A DNA stretch of 64,000 nucleotides from Bacteroidales bacterium (GTDB taxonomy: Bacteria > Bacteroidota > Bacteroidia > Bacteroidales > WCHB1-69), in the NCBI GenBank assembly GCA_024686335.1, contig JAILCI010000054.1:1-64000 (forward strand), in the 5' to 3' direction. Position 1 is the first letter of the stretch. The number at the start of each line of letters is the position of its first letter. A model generated the notes under the pieces. It was not told where the DNA came from, ran no database searches, and was given only the letters and a program-made list of their open reading frames with translations. Positions 42,859-51,700 of the stretch are shown here, piece by piece. Made by a program: the position numbers and the translations under genes.

Positions 42859-43233
42859 ATGAAAAACAAAACGATGCCATTGGTGATTGCGGCTTTAGTA
42901 GCTATTGCGGCTATTGTAATAGCCATTCTTATCTTATCCAGTACTGGACATAAAATCAAAAAACTGGATAAATTTGCAACAAAAGTTGAGCAGGAGTACA
43001 ACAATTACTCTGAATCTGACTTAGAAAAAGCTCAGGCTAAATTTGAAAAACTGGTTGCCAAGGCTGAAAAGAAAGATCTGACAGGTGAGCAACGGAGTGT
43101 TGTCAACGAGCTCAAAGGCAGATGCAAAGGTTATTTTGCCCAAGCCAAAGCCCGCATGATTTTACGGGATTTTCAAGATGCTGTTAACGAAGCAGGCGAC
43201 GAGGTGAAAGGGGCTATTGAGTCTATGCAGTGA
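42859..43233 (+). CDS. Small membrane-anchored helical protein
   Basis: A 124-aa protein with one membrane helix at about residues 7-27 (PLVIAALVAIAAIVIAILIL). A Lys/Glu-rich helical region follows (LDKFATKVEQEYNNYSES, KAQAKFEKLVAKAEKKDL). It resembles the small Bacteroidota DUF6565-type proteins. No function is known. It is transcribed alone. Confidence 0.7.
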   Translation: MKNKTMPLVIAALVAIAAIVIAILILSSTGHKIKKLDKFATKVEQEYNNYSESDLEKAQAKFEKLVAKAEKKDLTGEQRSVVNELKGRCKGYFAQAKARMILRDFQDAVNEAGDEVKGAIESMQ

Positions 43234-43301
43234 GGAACAGCGATTGGCTATTAGATGTTGGCCGTTGGCTGACACAACAGATGGGACGGGTGTGTCTCTA
43301 G

Positions 43302-43418
43302 CAGCATGTCGCGGGAGCTAGCAACCGCATCTCTGTGACAGGATTGCCTCCGGGCATGTATTTCCTGACCCACACTGGACAGGGCAAAAAAATCACCCGA
43401 AAGTTTGTAAAGGAATGA
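43302..43418 (+). pseudogene. Relic of a type IX secretion C-terminal sorting domain
   Basis: An open stretch from just after a TAG at 43299 to TGA at 43416-43418. It reads QHVAGASNRISVTGLPPGMY followed by FLTHTGQGKKITRKFVKE. This is the classic end of a T9SS type A sorting domain (x-x-L-P-x-G-x-Y-x-x-x-[IV]-x-x-x-G-x-x-x-x-K-x-[IV]). No start codon, and nothing of the rest of the domain or of a cargo protein is present upstream. It is a fragment left by deletion of a secreted cargo gene. The rest of the 43234-43530 spacer shows nothing else. Confidence 0.72.
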
Positions 43419-43530
43419 GAATGCCTGTCAGTAGACAATGTCGATCTTTATATTGTTGGAAACATATTATAATCAGATAATCGAATTATTTTAACGACAT
43501 TATTATAAACCCTATAAATCAATCACACGT

Positions 43531-45120
43531 ATGTACGACAAAGAACACGGGCTATACATAGCACACTGCTCCGACGGAGCGCTTTCCATAGTTGGTAAAA
43601 TGGCCAACCGCCACGGTCTCATCGCCGGGGCTACCGGTACGGGTAAGACTGTCACTCTGCAGGTTATGGCAGAGTCTTTTTGTCAAGCAGGAGTCCCTTG
43701 TTTCATGGCCGACATGAAAGGAGACCTCTCGGGCATCAGTCAGAGCGGTAAGATTAACGGCTTCATTGAGAAGAGAATGCCGGAGTTTGGCATTGAGAAT
43801 CCGGAATTCCAGGGCTGTCCCGTCCGCTTCTACGACGTCTTCGGCGAACAGGGTCATCCTATCCGCGCCACCATTTCGCAAATGGGTCCGCTATTGATTT
43901 CCCGTCTATTAGGTCTTAACGACACGCAAGAGGGCGTGTTGAACATCGTCTTCCGTATCGCCGACGAGCGTGGTCTGCTCATCCTCGACATGAAAGACCT
44001 CCGGTCGATGTTAGACTATGTTTCAAAACATGCCAAAGAGTACACAACCACCTACGGCAACATCTCCTCGGCTACTGTAGGCGCCATCCAGCGTTCGCTG
44101 CTCCAGTTGGAAGATCAGGGCGGCAACAAATTCTTTGGGGAACCTGCTTTCGACATCCACGACTTCCTGCAGACAGAAGGTGGCAAAGGTGTGATGAGTG
44201 TGTTGGCTGCAGACAAATTGATGATGCAACCCAAGTTGTACAGCACCTTTCTGTTGTGGTTGCTCTCCGAACTCTACTCCACTCTACCGGAAGTCGGTGA
44301 TTTGGAACTGCCGAAGTTGGTCTTCTTCTTCGATGAGGCCCACATGCTCTTCGAGGATACCTCCAAAGCCTTAACTGAAAAGATCGAGCAGGTCATCCGA
44401 CTGATCCGAAGCAAAGGTGTGGGTATCTATTTCATATCCCAATATCCTAATGACCTTCCGGACAACGTGTTAGGACAATTAGGAAACCGTGTACAGCATG
44501 CTTTGCACGCATATACGCCTAAAGATCAGAAGGCTGTGCGCACGGCAGCCGACACCTTCCGTGCCAATCCGGACTTCAAAACTGATGAGGCCATCACCAC
44601 GTTGGAGACAGGTGAAGCTTTGGTCAGTTTCTTGGACGAAAAAGGTGCACCGGGTGTTGTACAACGCGCAAAAGTTCTTTTCCCGTTATCACAAATCGGT
44701 GCCATCACCGAAGGACAACGCTTTGACATCATCAAACAGAGTCGTGTTTATGGCAAATATGACACCCCTGTAGATAGCGTGAGCGCATACGAGATGTTGA
44801 TGAAAGAGATCGAAGAAGAAGAGGCTATTGCTACTACAGAAAAGGGTGGTGATATCGAGAAGGAAGAAGAGGAAAAGCCGGCCAAAAGCGAGAAAAAGAA
44901 ACCCAACATCTTCTCCAAGGTCTTAAAAGCCATCATTACCGCACTCACTGCCACACTCGGCACCGTTGTGGGCACAGCTGTTAGCAACAAAGTGACGGGC
45001 AAAAAGAGTAAATCGACCAAGAGTACAGCTGAAAAAGTGGTTAAAAACACCACTTCTGCTGCAACTAGAACCATCACCCGTGAAATTACCCGTGATATTC
45101 TTGGCAATTTAATTAAATAA
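43531..45120 (+). CDS. HerA-like helicase/ATPase (DUF853)
   Basis: A 529-aa P-loop ATPase. Walker A is GATGTGKT at about residues 33-40, preceded by NRHGLIA. Walker B/sensor is [14 protein letters not shown] at about 267-280. The DUF853 signature [25 protein letters not shown] follows. The C-terminus (from about 445) is Lys/Glu-rich with a hydrophobic segment ([18 protein letters not shown]). Proteins of this type belong to the HerA/FtsK clade; the cellular role is not established. It stands alone with its own terminator. A phage defence partner such as NurA is not adjacent. Confidence 0.86.
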   Translation: MYDKEHGLYIAHCSDGALSIVGKMANRHGLIAGATGTGKTVTLQVMAESFCQAGVPCFMADMKGDLSGISQSGKINGFIEKRMPEFGIENPEFQGCPVRFYDVFGEQGHPIRATISQMGPLLISRLLGLNDTQEGVLNIVFRIADERGLLILDMKDLRSMLDYVSKHAKEYTTTYGNISSATVGAIQRSLLQLEDQGGNKFFGEPAFDIHDFLQTEGGKGVMSVLAADKLMMQPKLYSTFLLWLLSELYSTLPEVGDLELPKLVFFFDEAHMLFEDTSKALTEKIEQVIRLIRSKGVGIYFISQYPNDLPDNVLGQLGNRVQHALHAYTPKDQKAVRTAADTFRANPDFKTDEAITTLETGEALVSFLDEKGAPGVVQRAKVLFPLSQIGAITEGQRFDIIKQSRVYGKYDTPVDSVSAYEMLMKEIEEEEAIATTEKGGDIEKEEEEKPAKSEKKKPNIFSKVLKAIITALTATLGTVVGTAVSNKVTGKKSKSTKSTAEKVVKNTTSAATRTITREITRDILGNLIK

Positions 45121-45140
45121 TATACCTTATTATTATATTT

Positions 45141-45180
45141 ACGTAGAGACGCAATGCACGTTGCGTCTCTACGTTTTTTT
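45141..45180 (+). terminator. HerA-like gene terminator, GTAGAGACGC palindrome
   Basis: Arms ACGTAGAGACGCAA (45141-45154) and TTGCGTCTCTACGT (45161-45174), 6-base loop, then TTTTTT. It is a GTAG-headed palindrome related in design to the GAGACGTTCC family, and functions as an intrinsic terminator. Confidence 0.85.
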
Positions 45181-45290
45181 TAAAGGACTATATACCTGAT
45201 GGCACCTTGTTTGTCCAAGTATGTTGCTTATGGACGATTTTTAATGAGACAAGGGCTTCATAGCAGGCAACTCCCACAATTATCATTCTT

Positions 45291-45540
45291 CAACTTTTCT
45301 CTTGATAGAAAAGTTGCCAAAAGATCAAGCCGACATGAATGCCAACCCGCTCTGTCCGCCCTCTGACAGCGGCGGCAAACGGGAACAAAAATGCAGCATG
45401 TAGCAAACGGGAAAATACACGGAAGGCATGCATTTTTGTAAACGCAAGCGCCTTTGCACGCCGCTGTTGGAGGTCGGCCATTCACGCCGCGTCCGCACCG
45501 CATGTCGGCCTGCCCGCCCGCGTGCTCTATGGGTAGGTGC
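45291..45540. other. GC-rich structured non-coding segment
   Basis: CAACTTTTCT (45291-45300) pairs with AGAAAAGTTG (45307-45316), while CTTGAT (45301-45306) can pair with ATCAAG (45324-45329), so two foldings compete. ACAAAAATGCA (45385-45395) pairs with TGCATTTTTGT (45429-45439). The segment is visibly richer in G and C than its surroundings. Short reading frames on the minus strand are low-complexity and do not look coding. 45181-45290 and 45541-45671 show nothing more. The role is unknown. Confidence 0.45.
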
Positions 45541-45671
45541 CTCGGAAAATCTTATTGAGGTTAAAATGCAATTTGTTTTTAGACTTTGTGTTCATCTTAG
45601 TTGTACTATCTTATATCGAACTCTATTTTTTTTTATGACAAAATAATAGTACATATATCGAATATTTGTTG

Positions 45672-45679
45672 TATTTTTG
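45672..45679 (+). promoter_or_regulatory. -7 box of metK-fabD operon
   Basis: TATTTTTG followed by CCGTTC, 123 bp upstream of the metK ATG. The predicted transcript therefore starts just before the riboswitch. Confidence 0.7.
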
Positions 45680-45689
45680 CCGTTCGAAA

Positions 45690-45745
45690 ACGTGGACGGA
45701 TTTGTCATGATTGCAACCACACAAAAAAATGCTAAACCATACAGA
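45690..45745 (+). ncRNA. SAM-II-like riboswitch upstream of metK
   Basis: The leader reads CGTGGACGGATTTGTCATGA then TTGCAACCACACAAAAAAAT then GCTAAACC. Stem P1 is GTGG (45692-45695) with CCAC (45717-45720). The hallmark positions of SAM-II (metA) RNAs are in order: GATTTG in the P1 loop, TTGCAACCAC, an A-rich linker and GCTAAA. A 3-bp pairing GCA with TGC may represent the pseudoknot. SAM-II binds S-adenosylmethionine, so feedback repression of metK is expected. The class is best known in alpha-proteobacteria and is reported in Bacteroidota. Identified by eye, not by covariance model. Confidence 0.78.
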
Positions 45746-45802
45746 TTCAGCCTCGTTTTCAGTAGTTTATTTTTTTAGTATTAACCTTAAATAAAGTTAA
45801 TT

Positions 45803-47032
45803 ATGAGCTATCTGTTCACATCTGAATCAGTATCTGAAGGACACCCTGACAAATTGTGTGATCAAATTTCAGACGCTTTACTGGACGCCTTTTTGAAGGA
45901 GGATCCGGAATCCAAAGTGGCTTGCGAAACCTTAGCAACGACCGGACTCGTAGTTTGTGCCGGCGAAGTCAAAACCGAGGCTTATGTCTCCATTGATGAT
46001 GTAGTAAGAGACGTCATCAAAGAAGTGGGTTACGACAAGAGCGACTATCAATTTGATTACAAATCATGTGGAGTGCTATCCGTCATCCACAGTCAATCCC
46101 CCGACATCAACCAAGGTGTCGAGCGTAACGACATCAAATCACAAGGTGCTGGCGACCAAGGCATTATGTTTGGTTATGCCTGCAACGAGATGGACAACTT
46201 CATGCCGCTGCCCATTGAGTTGGCGCACCGTTTTGTACAAGAGTTGGCCTACATCCGCAAAGAGACCGACCTTATGCCCTATTTACGTCCCGACTCCAAA
46301 TCACAGGTAACGGTAAAATACTCTAACGACCACAAGCCGGAGCGCATCGACACCATTGTACTCTCTACGCAACACGACCCGAAAGTTAACGGGAAAAAGT
46401 TGACCTCCAAAATGATTGCTGACGACATCCAAAAATACCTTATTCCTCGAGTGATAGAGAGCTGTCCCGAAAAGGTGCGTGCACTCTTCGACAGTAACTA
46501 CAAGTTATATGTCAACCCGACCGGATCCTTTGTCATCGGCGGACCGCACGGCGATACAGGTCTGACGGGCCGTAAGATCATCGTGGACACCTACGGTGGC
46601 CGCGGTGCACATGGTGGTGGAGCTTTCTCCGGTAAAGATCCATCTAAAGTGGACCGTTCCGCAGCATATGCCGCTCGTCACATTGCCAAGAACATGGTGG
46701 CAGCAGGCATTTGTGACCAGGTGTTGGTGCAGCTCAGCTATGCCATTGGTCGTGCAAAACCGGTAGGTATTTTCATCGACACATACGGCTCTGCAAAAGT
46801 GAACAAAAACGATGGCGAAATCGCTAAAATCATTGAGAAGACCTTCGATTTGACACCTTATGGCATCATCGAACGCTACAAATTAAAAAATCCTATCTAT
46901 CAACCGACAGCATCTTACGGACATTTCGGCCGCGACCCATACACCAAGACTATAAAGGGTAAAAAGGTTGAATTCTTCACTTGGGAGAAGTTGGACAGTA
47001 TAGATTTGTTGAAAAACGCATTCAACAAATGA
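45803..47032 (+). CDS. metK: S-adenosylmethionine synthetase
   Basis: A 409-aa enzyme that makes SAM from methionine and ATP. The N-terminal GHPDK segment (SEGHPDKLCD, residues 11-20) supplies His14. The later motifs are GAGDQGIMFGYA at about 114 and GGPHGDTGLTGRKIIVDTYGG at about 243. The protein is slightly longer than the enterobacterial form. Its stop overlaps the fabD start by 4 bp. Control is likely through the SAM-II-like leader at 45690-45745. Confidence 0.97.
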   Translation: MSYLFTSESVSEGHPDKLCDQISDALLDAFLKEDPESKVACETLATTGLVVCAGEVKTEAYVSIDDVVRDVIKEVGYDKSDYQFDYKSCGVLSVIHSQSPDINQGVERNDIKSQGAGDQGIMFGYACNEMDNFMPLPIELAHRFVQELAYIRKETDLMPYLRPDSKSQVTVKYSNDHKPERIDTIVLSTQHDPKVNGKKLTSKMIADDIQKYLIPRVIESCPEKVRALFDSNYKLYVNPTGSFVIGGPHGDTGLTGRKIIVDTYGGRGAHGGGAFSGKDPSKVDRSAAYAARHIAKNMVAAGICDQVLVQLSYAIGRAKPVGIFIDTYGSAKVNKNDGEIAKIIEKTFDLTPYGIIERYKLKNPIYQPTASYGHFGRDPYTKTIKGKKVEFFTWEKLDSIDLLKNAFNK

Positions 47033-47931
47033 GCCTAGCATACGTATTCCCGGGACAGGGATCTCAATATTCCGGTATGGGCAAAGAGTTGTACGACCGT
47101 TTTGAAACGGCCAAGAAACTCTTTGCCCAAGCGGATGAGATTTTAGATTTTTCTCTCTCCAACATCATGTTCAATGGTAGTGATGAGGAACTGAAAGCCA
47201 CCCATGTCACGCAGCCGGCCATCTTCTTGCACTCATACATAGCTTACCGTTGTCTGGCGGATCAGAAACCGGACATGGTGGCCGGGCACTCATTAGGTGA
47301 ATACACTGCTCTAGTTGCTTGTGGAGCGCTGCAATTTGAAGATGCGCTACGTCTCGTAGCTTGTCGTGCGGATGCAATGCAAGAGTGTTGTCTTCAGCAA
47401 GAGTCGACTATGGCTGCGGTCATGAAATTTGACGCACAGAAAATCGAAGAGATTTGTGCAAGTGTCACGGATGAAATTGTGGTGGCTGCCAATTACAACA
47501 GTCCCCAGCAGGTTGTCATCTCCGGAAGCATTGCCGGCATCGAAAAAGCAACTGAACAACTAAAGGCGGCTGGGGCGCGACTCATCATACCCCTCAATGT
47601 TGGTGGCGCCTTCCACTCACCGTTAATGGAATCCGCACGTCAAAAATTGGCTTCTGCTATTGCTAAAACAGAATTCGGTGTGCCATTTTGTCCTCTGTAT
47701 CAAAATGTTAATGCACTTCCTACCACAGATCCGGACATCATTCGGGAAAATCTTGTTGCACAGTTGACAAGTCCCGTTCTTTGGACACAAAGTATCGTAA
47801 AAATGGTAGAAAATGGCGCTTCTGCATTCGTGGAATGCGGACCCGGAAACACCCTTCAAGGCCTTATAAAACGTATTGATTCCACGGTTCAGACCCGGAC
47901 TATTTCAGAAAAAATTGAATCAAATAACTAA
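47029..47931 (+). CDS. fabD: Malonyl-CoA:ACP transacylase
   Basis: A 300-aa fatty-acid synthesis enzyme that loads malonyl units on acyl carrier protein. It begins SLAYVFPGQGSQYSGMGKE. The nucleophile Ser88 is in the GHSLGEY motif; Arg and His partners lie in ACRADAMQ and GGAFHSPLM. ATG 47029 was chosen because it overlaps the metK stop by 4 bp (ATGA). Pairing with metK in one operon is unusual for metabolism and may reflect only packing. Confidence 0.96.
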   Translation: MSLAYVFPGQGSQYSGMGKELYDRFETAKKLFAQADEILDFSLSNIMFNGSDEELKATHVTQPAIFLHSYIAYRCLADQKPDMVAGHSLGEYTALVACGALQFEDALRLVACRADAMQECCLQQESTMAAVMKFDAQKIEEICASVTDEIVVAANYNSPQQVVISGSIAGIEKATEQLKAAGARLIIPLNVGGAFHSPLMESARQKLASAIAKTEFGVPFCPLYQNVNALPTTDPDIIRENLVAQLTSPVLWTQSIVKMVENGASAFVECGPGNTLQGLIKRIDSTVQTRTISEKIESNN

Positions 47932-47953
47932 GAAAATTTTTCAAATTTCAAAC

Positions 47954-47986
47954 AAAAAAAGCGTCACTTTGTGGCGTTTTTTTTTA
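47954..47986 (+). terminator. metK-fabD terminator
   Basis: AAAAGCGTCAC (47957-47967) pairs with GTGGCGTTTT (47971-47980), allowing two G-T pairs, with a TTT loop, then a T-run. The 47987-48226 spacer before nrdJ is AT-rich with one weak CTGAT/ATCAG stem (48088-48104); no cobalamin riboswitch was recognised. Confidence 0.82.
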
Positions 47987-48226
47987 TTTATCTCATTATC
48001 AAAAAGAAAAATTATCAACGTTATTTTGTTGATATTAAAAAGAGAATACCATATAATAAATACGAGGCAATTTATTATTTTAGCAGTCTGATATTTTTCA
48101 TCAGGAATTAACGGCAAGTATTTCTGATTCAAACCATTAACCTATAAGATACTTATTCTTACATACAAATCTCGAAACAATTGCCGCCAATTGATTAAGT
48201 AACCCTTTTAAAGCGAATTGTAGCTT

Positions 48227-50941
48227 ATGAGTAATGATTTATCACTTTTCGGATTTGAAGAAAACGCTGCTGAAGAGACCGTAGCTGTGGACAAACAGCC
48301 CAAGTCATCGTTGGTGCAGTTGAGGGAGCAAACCATGCATCAGTCTTTGCATCAGGAAAAGCAGGAGCCAGAGACAAAGGCTGTCGAGCAACCTGAAGCA
48401 GAGGTAAAGGAGGTAAAGACCTACACCAAGCAGGAGATTTTACCTGATGTGATAAATTATTTTGGCGGAGACGAGTTGGCGGCAGGTGTCTGGATAGACA
48501 AATATGCTCTAAAGAACAAGTATGGCCAACTCACGGAGCGTACGCCGGAAGATATGCACCGACGTATGGCCCGCGAGTTTGCCCGTATCGAACGCCGTTA
48601 TATCCATCCGATGAGTGAGGACGAGATCTTCTCCCTCTTCGACCACTTCAAATACGTCATCCCGCAAGGCAGCCCTATGGCCGGCATTGGCAACAATGAA
48701 CAGATTGTTTCATTGTCCAACTGCTTTGTTATCGGCAATGAGGGCAACTCCGACTCTTACGGCGGCATTATCCGCATGGACGAGGAGCAGGTGCAGTTGA
48801 TGAAGAGACGTGGTGGTGTGGGTCATGACTTGTCCGACATCCGTCCTTCCGGCAGTCATGTGCAAAACTGTGCGCTAACCTCCACAGGCGTTGTTCCTTT
48901 CATGGAGCGTTACTCAAACTCCACCCGCGAGGTTGCCCAAGATGGTCGTCGTGGCGCCTTGATGCTCACCATCTCCATTAAGCATCCAGACTCAGAGAAG
49001 TTTATCGATGCTAAGATGACAGAAGGCAAGGTGACCGGCGCTAACGTGTCTGTACGTATCGACGATGAATTCATGAATTCCGTGAAAAGCGGAACTCCTT
49101 ATACACAACAATATCCCGTAGAGAGCAAGAACCCCACTGTCACCACAGAGGTAGAGGCTACTAAACTTTGGGATAAGATTATCCACAACGCATGGAAGTC
49201 TGCTGAACCAGGTGTGCTTTTCTGGGACACTATCCGTCGTGAGTCTGTGCCCGATTGTTACCAAGACGAGGGCTTCAAAACTACTTCTACCAACCCCTGC
49301 GGTGAGATTCCGCTCTGTCCTTACGACAGCTGCCGTCTTATCGCCATGAACCTCTACAGCTACGTTGAGGAGCCTTTCACGGAGAACGCACATTTCAACA
49401 TGCCGCTCTTCCGTCAGCACGTTCAGTATGCTCAGCGTCTGATGGATGACATCATCGACTTGGAGTTGGAAAAGATTGACAAGATTCTGGCCAAGATTGA
49501 AAGTGATCCGGAGAGCAAAGACCTGAAGAGTGTGGAACACAGCCTCTGGACAAAGATTCGTAATCAGTCTCTGAAGGGCCGTCGTACTGGTCTGGGCATC
49601 ACCGCTGAAGGCGACATGCTGGCCGCTCTTAATATCCGCTACGGATCTGACGAGGGCAATGCCTTCTCCACAGAAGTACACAAACAACTGGCCTTAGCTG
49701 CTTACCGTTCTTCTGTCAATATGGCCAAAGAGCGTGGCGCTTTCCCAATCTACAGCTGCATCAAAGAGGGTCACAACCCCTTCATCCAGCGCATCCAAAA
49801 GGCTGATCCGAAACTTTATGAAGACATGGTTCGCTACGGACGTCGTAACATTGCCCTGCTGACCATCGCCCCGACAGGTAGCGTGAGCATTTGTACCCAG
49901 ACGACCTCCGGTATTGAGCCTGCCTTCAACGTGGTCTATAAACGCCGCCGCAAAATCAACCCCAACGACATCAACATCTCCAAAAATATCGTCAAAGACT
50001 CCATGGGCGACCAATTCGAGGAGTATATGGTCTTCCACCAGAAATTCGTCACTTGGGCTGAGACCAAAGGTTATACCCTTGAGCAGATGCGCAACATGGA
50101 TGAGAAAGAGATTCAAGGACTTGTGGAGCAATCTCCGTACTTCAAATCCACTGCCGCCGACACCGACTACATCAAGAAGGTAGAGTTGCAAGGATCTGTA
50201 CAAAAATGGGTAGACCACTCCATTTCCGTCACCGTTAACCTGCCCACAGACATCTCCGAGCAGACTGTTGCAGACCTTTACATGAAGGCCTGGGAGTCCG
50301 GTTGTAAGGGTTTAACTGTTTACAGAGAAGGTTCTCGTGATGGCGTGCTGAATAGCATAACCCCGAAAAAAGAGGAAAAACAGACTCCAAAGAACTTCAA
50401 ACGTCCGAAAGAGCTGAATGCTGATATCATCCACTTCAAAAACAATAACGAAGACTGGGTGGCTTACATTGGTCTCTACAATGGACAACCGTACGAAATC
50501 TTCACAGGTAAGACTGGTGACGAGCACTTCCTCCTCCCGAAATGGGTTGAGCATGGCATCATCATCAAGAACAGACATGAGGATGGCACCAAGACCTATG
50601 ACTTCAAATATTACGATAAGGCCGGTTATGAAGTGTTGCTTCGCGGATTGGACCGTTGCTTTGACCAAGAGTTCTGGAACTACGCTAAGTTCACCTCTGC
50701 TCTGCTACGTAACGGCATTCCGATCCTCAACATTGTCAATATTATCTCTAGTTTGAACTTCCGCCAGGAGAGTATCAACTCTTGGCGAAACGGTGTTTGC
50801 CGCGCATTGAAGAAATTTATCCAAGATGGTACCAAACAAAAAGGTGTAATTTGTCCGAAATGTGGTCAGGTAGATACCTTAGAGTTTAAAGAGGGTTGTC
50901 TAGTTTGCTCCAACTGCGGCCATTCCAAATGTGGTTCCTAA
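48227..50941 (+). CDS. nrdJ: Adenosylcobalamin-dependent (class II) ribonucleotide reductase
   Basis: A 904-aa enzyme that reduces ribonucleotides with a cobalamin-generated thiyl radical, so it works with or without oxygen. The first 75 residues are charged and low-complexity. The catalytic core includes SNCFVIGNEGNSDSYGG, the KRRGGVGHDLSDIRPSG segment and the active-site NPCGEIPL motif with the thiyl Cys. A C-terminal zinc-ribbon-like end (CPKCGQ and CSNCGHSKCGS, last 30 residues) matches the long NrdJ form. It is co-directional with the CCG-domain gene 9 bp later. Confidence 0.95.
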   Translation: MSNDLSLFGFEENAAEETVAVDKQPKSSLVQLREQTMHQSLHQEKQEPETKAVEQPEAEVKEVKTYTKQEILPDVINYFGGDELAAGVWIDKYALKNKYGQLTERTPEDMHRRMAREFARIERRYIHPMSEDEIFSLFDHFKYVIPQGSPMAGIGNNEQIVSLSNCFVIGNEGNSDSYGGIIRMDEEQVQLMKRRGGVGHDLSDIRPSGSHVQNCALTSTGVVPFMERYSNSTREVAQDGRRGALMLTISIKHPDSEKFIDAKMTEGKVTGANVSVRIDDEFMNSVKSGTPYTQQYPVESKNPTVTTEVEATKLWDKIIHNAWKSAEPGVLFWDTIRRESVPDCYQDEGFKTTSTNPCGEIPLCPYDSCRLIAMNLYSYVEEPFTENAHFNMPLFRQHVQYAQRLMDDIIDLELEKIDKILAKIESDPESKDLKSVEHSLWTKIRNQSLKGRRTGLGITAEGDMLAALNIRYGSDEGNAFSTEVHKQLALAAYRSSVNMAKERGAFPIYSCIKEGHNPFIQRIQKADPKLYEDMVRYGRRNIALLTIAPTGSVSICTQTTSGIEPAFNVVYKRRRKINPNDINISKNIVKDSMGDQFEEYMVFHQKFVTWAETKGYTLEQMRNMDEKEIQGLVEQSPYFKSTAADTDYIKKVELQGSVQKWVDHSISVTVNLPTDISEQTVADLYMKAWESGCKGLTVYREGSRDGVLNSITPKKEEKQTPKNFKRPKELNADIIHFKNNNEDWVAYIGLYNGQPYEIFTGKTGDEHFLLPKWVEHGIIIKNRHEDGTKTYDFKYYDKAGYEVLLRGLDRCFDQEFWNYAKFTSALLRNGIPILNIVNIISSLNFRQESINSWRNGVCRALKKFIQDGTKQKGVICPKCGQVDTLEFKEGCLVCSNCGHSKCGS

Positions 50942-50950
50942 AATCTCATT

Positions 50951-51700
50951 ATGAGCTCTTCTACAGAAAACATAGTCAACATCTTCATACCATGTCAGAT
51001 GGACCAGTTCCAGCCTGACAGTGCACATAGTATGCGGAATGTTCTGGAATCCATTGGTTTGCATTGCCAATACTTCAGCGAGTTGACTTGTTGTGGACGA
51101 AGATTCATGATGGAAGGTAATGAAGAGTATGCTTTAAAACTGGGTAGTCAGATTGTGGACACTATGGGGTCTAAGACCCACATTATTGTACCAGACTGCA
51201 GTTGCGCCGGATTCATGAAGAAGTACTTCAAAAAGATTCTCGCCCAACGCCATTCTACTAGGGAGCTCCAAGACTTTACCCGCAATATTTTTGAGCTTTG
51301 CGACTATATCGTCAATATTCGCAAAATAGAGAAGCTAGGAAACAACTTTAACCATAGGGTTTATTATTTCAAATCTTGTGCAGCACGCAATTTATACCCA
51401 CAAAATGACGCTCCCGAGACATTACTAGCTAATACCAACGGGCTGGTTCTATTGACTTCTCCTAATCAACCTGTTTGTTGCGGTGCTAACGGCAATTTCG
51501 CTATGGCCAATCCAGAGGTGGCAGAAGGTCTCACAGGCCAAATTGTAGAACAAGCATACCAAATGGGCGCTGAGTACATAACCTCAACGGACATTCATTG
51601 TTTGCAAATGATTGATGCTTATAAGACTGCCCACAATGTAGACATTGAAATTATGCCGATTGTAGACATCCTTCAAGGAGAGAAACCTGCCGAGTACTAA
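50951..51700 (+). CDS. Cysteine-rich CCG-domain protein, LutA/heterodisulfide reductase-like
   Basis: A 249-aa protein with two CCG (DUF224) half-domains. The first is around TCCGRRF with DCSCAGF; the second is around SCAARNLYP with CCGANGNFAM and the final TDIHCLQM. LutA of the lactate utilisation complex has the same pattern. No LutB or LutC gene is next to it, so a lactate role is not supported; the neighbour nrdJ suggests a redox or radical role at most. It ends in a 4-bp overlap with the era stop codon. Confidence 0.8.
   Translation: MSSSTENIVNIFIPCQMDQFQPDSAHSMRNVLESIGLHCQYFSELTCCGRRFMMEGNEEYALKLGSQIVDTMGSKTHIIVPDCSCAGFMKKYFKKILAQRHSTRELQDFTRNIFELCDYIVNIRKIEKLGNNFNHRVYYFKSCAARNLYPQNDAPETLLANTNGLVLLTSPNQPVCCGANGNFAMANPEVAEGLTGQIVEQAYQMGAEYITSTDIHCLQMIDAYKTAHNVDIEIMPIVDILQGEKPAEY

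Noticed and set aside
43531-45120. Phage-defence HerA-NurA type system
   Set aside because: Only a DUF853-type ATPase is present, with no nuclease, SIR2 or other effector gene beside it.
45258-45503. 81-aa minus-strand reading frame in the spacer before metK
   Set aside because: Its Cys/Arg-rich sequence has no start signal, and the region has hairpin structure instead.
47987-48226. Cobalamin riboswitch upstream of nrdJ
   Set aside because: No B12-box-like or multi-stem structure was seen; only a weak CTGAT/ATCAG stem.
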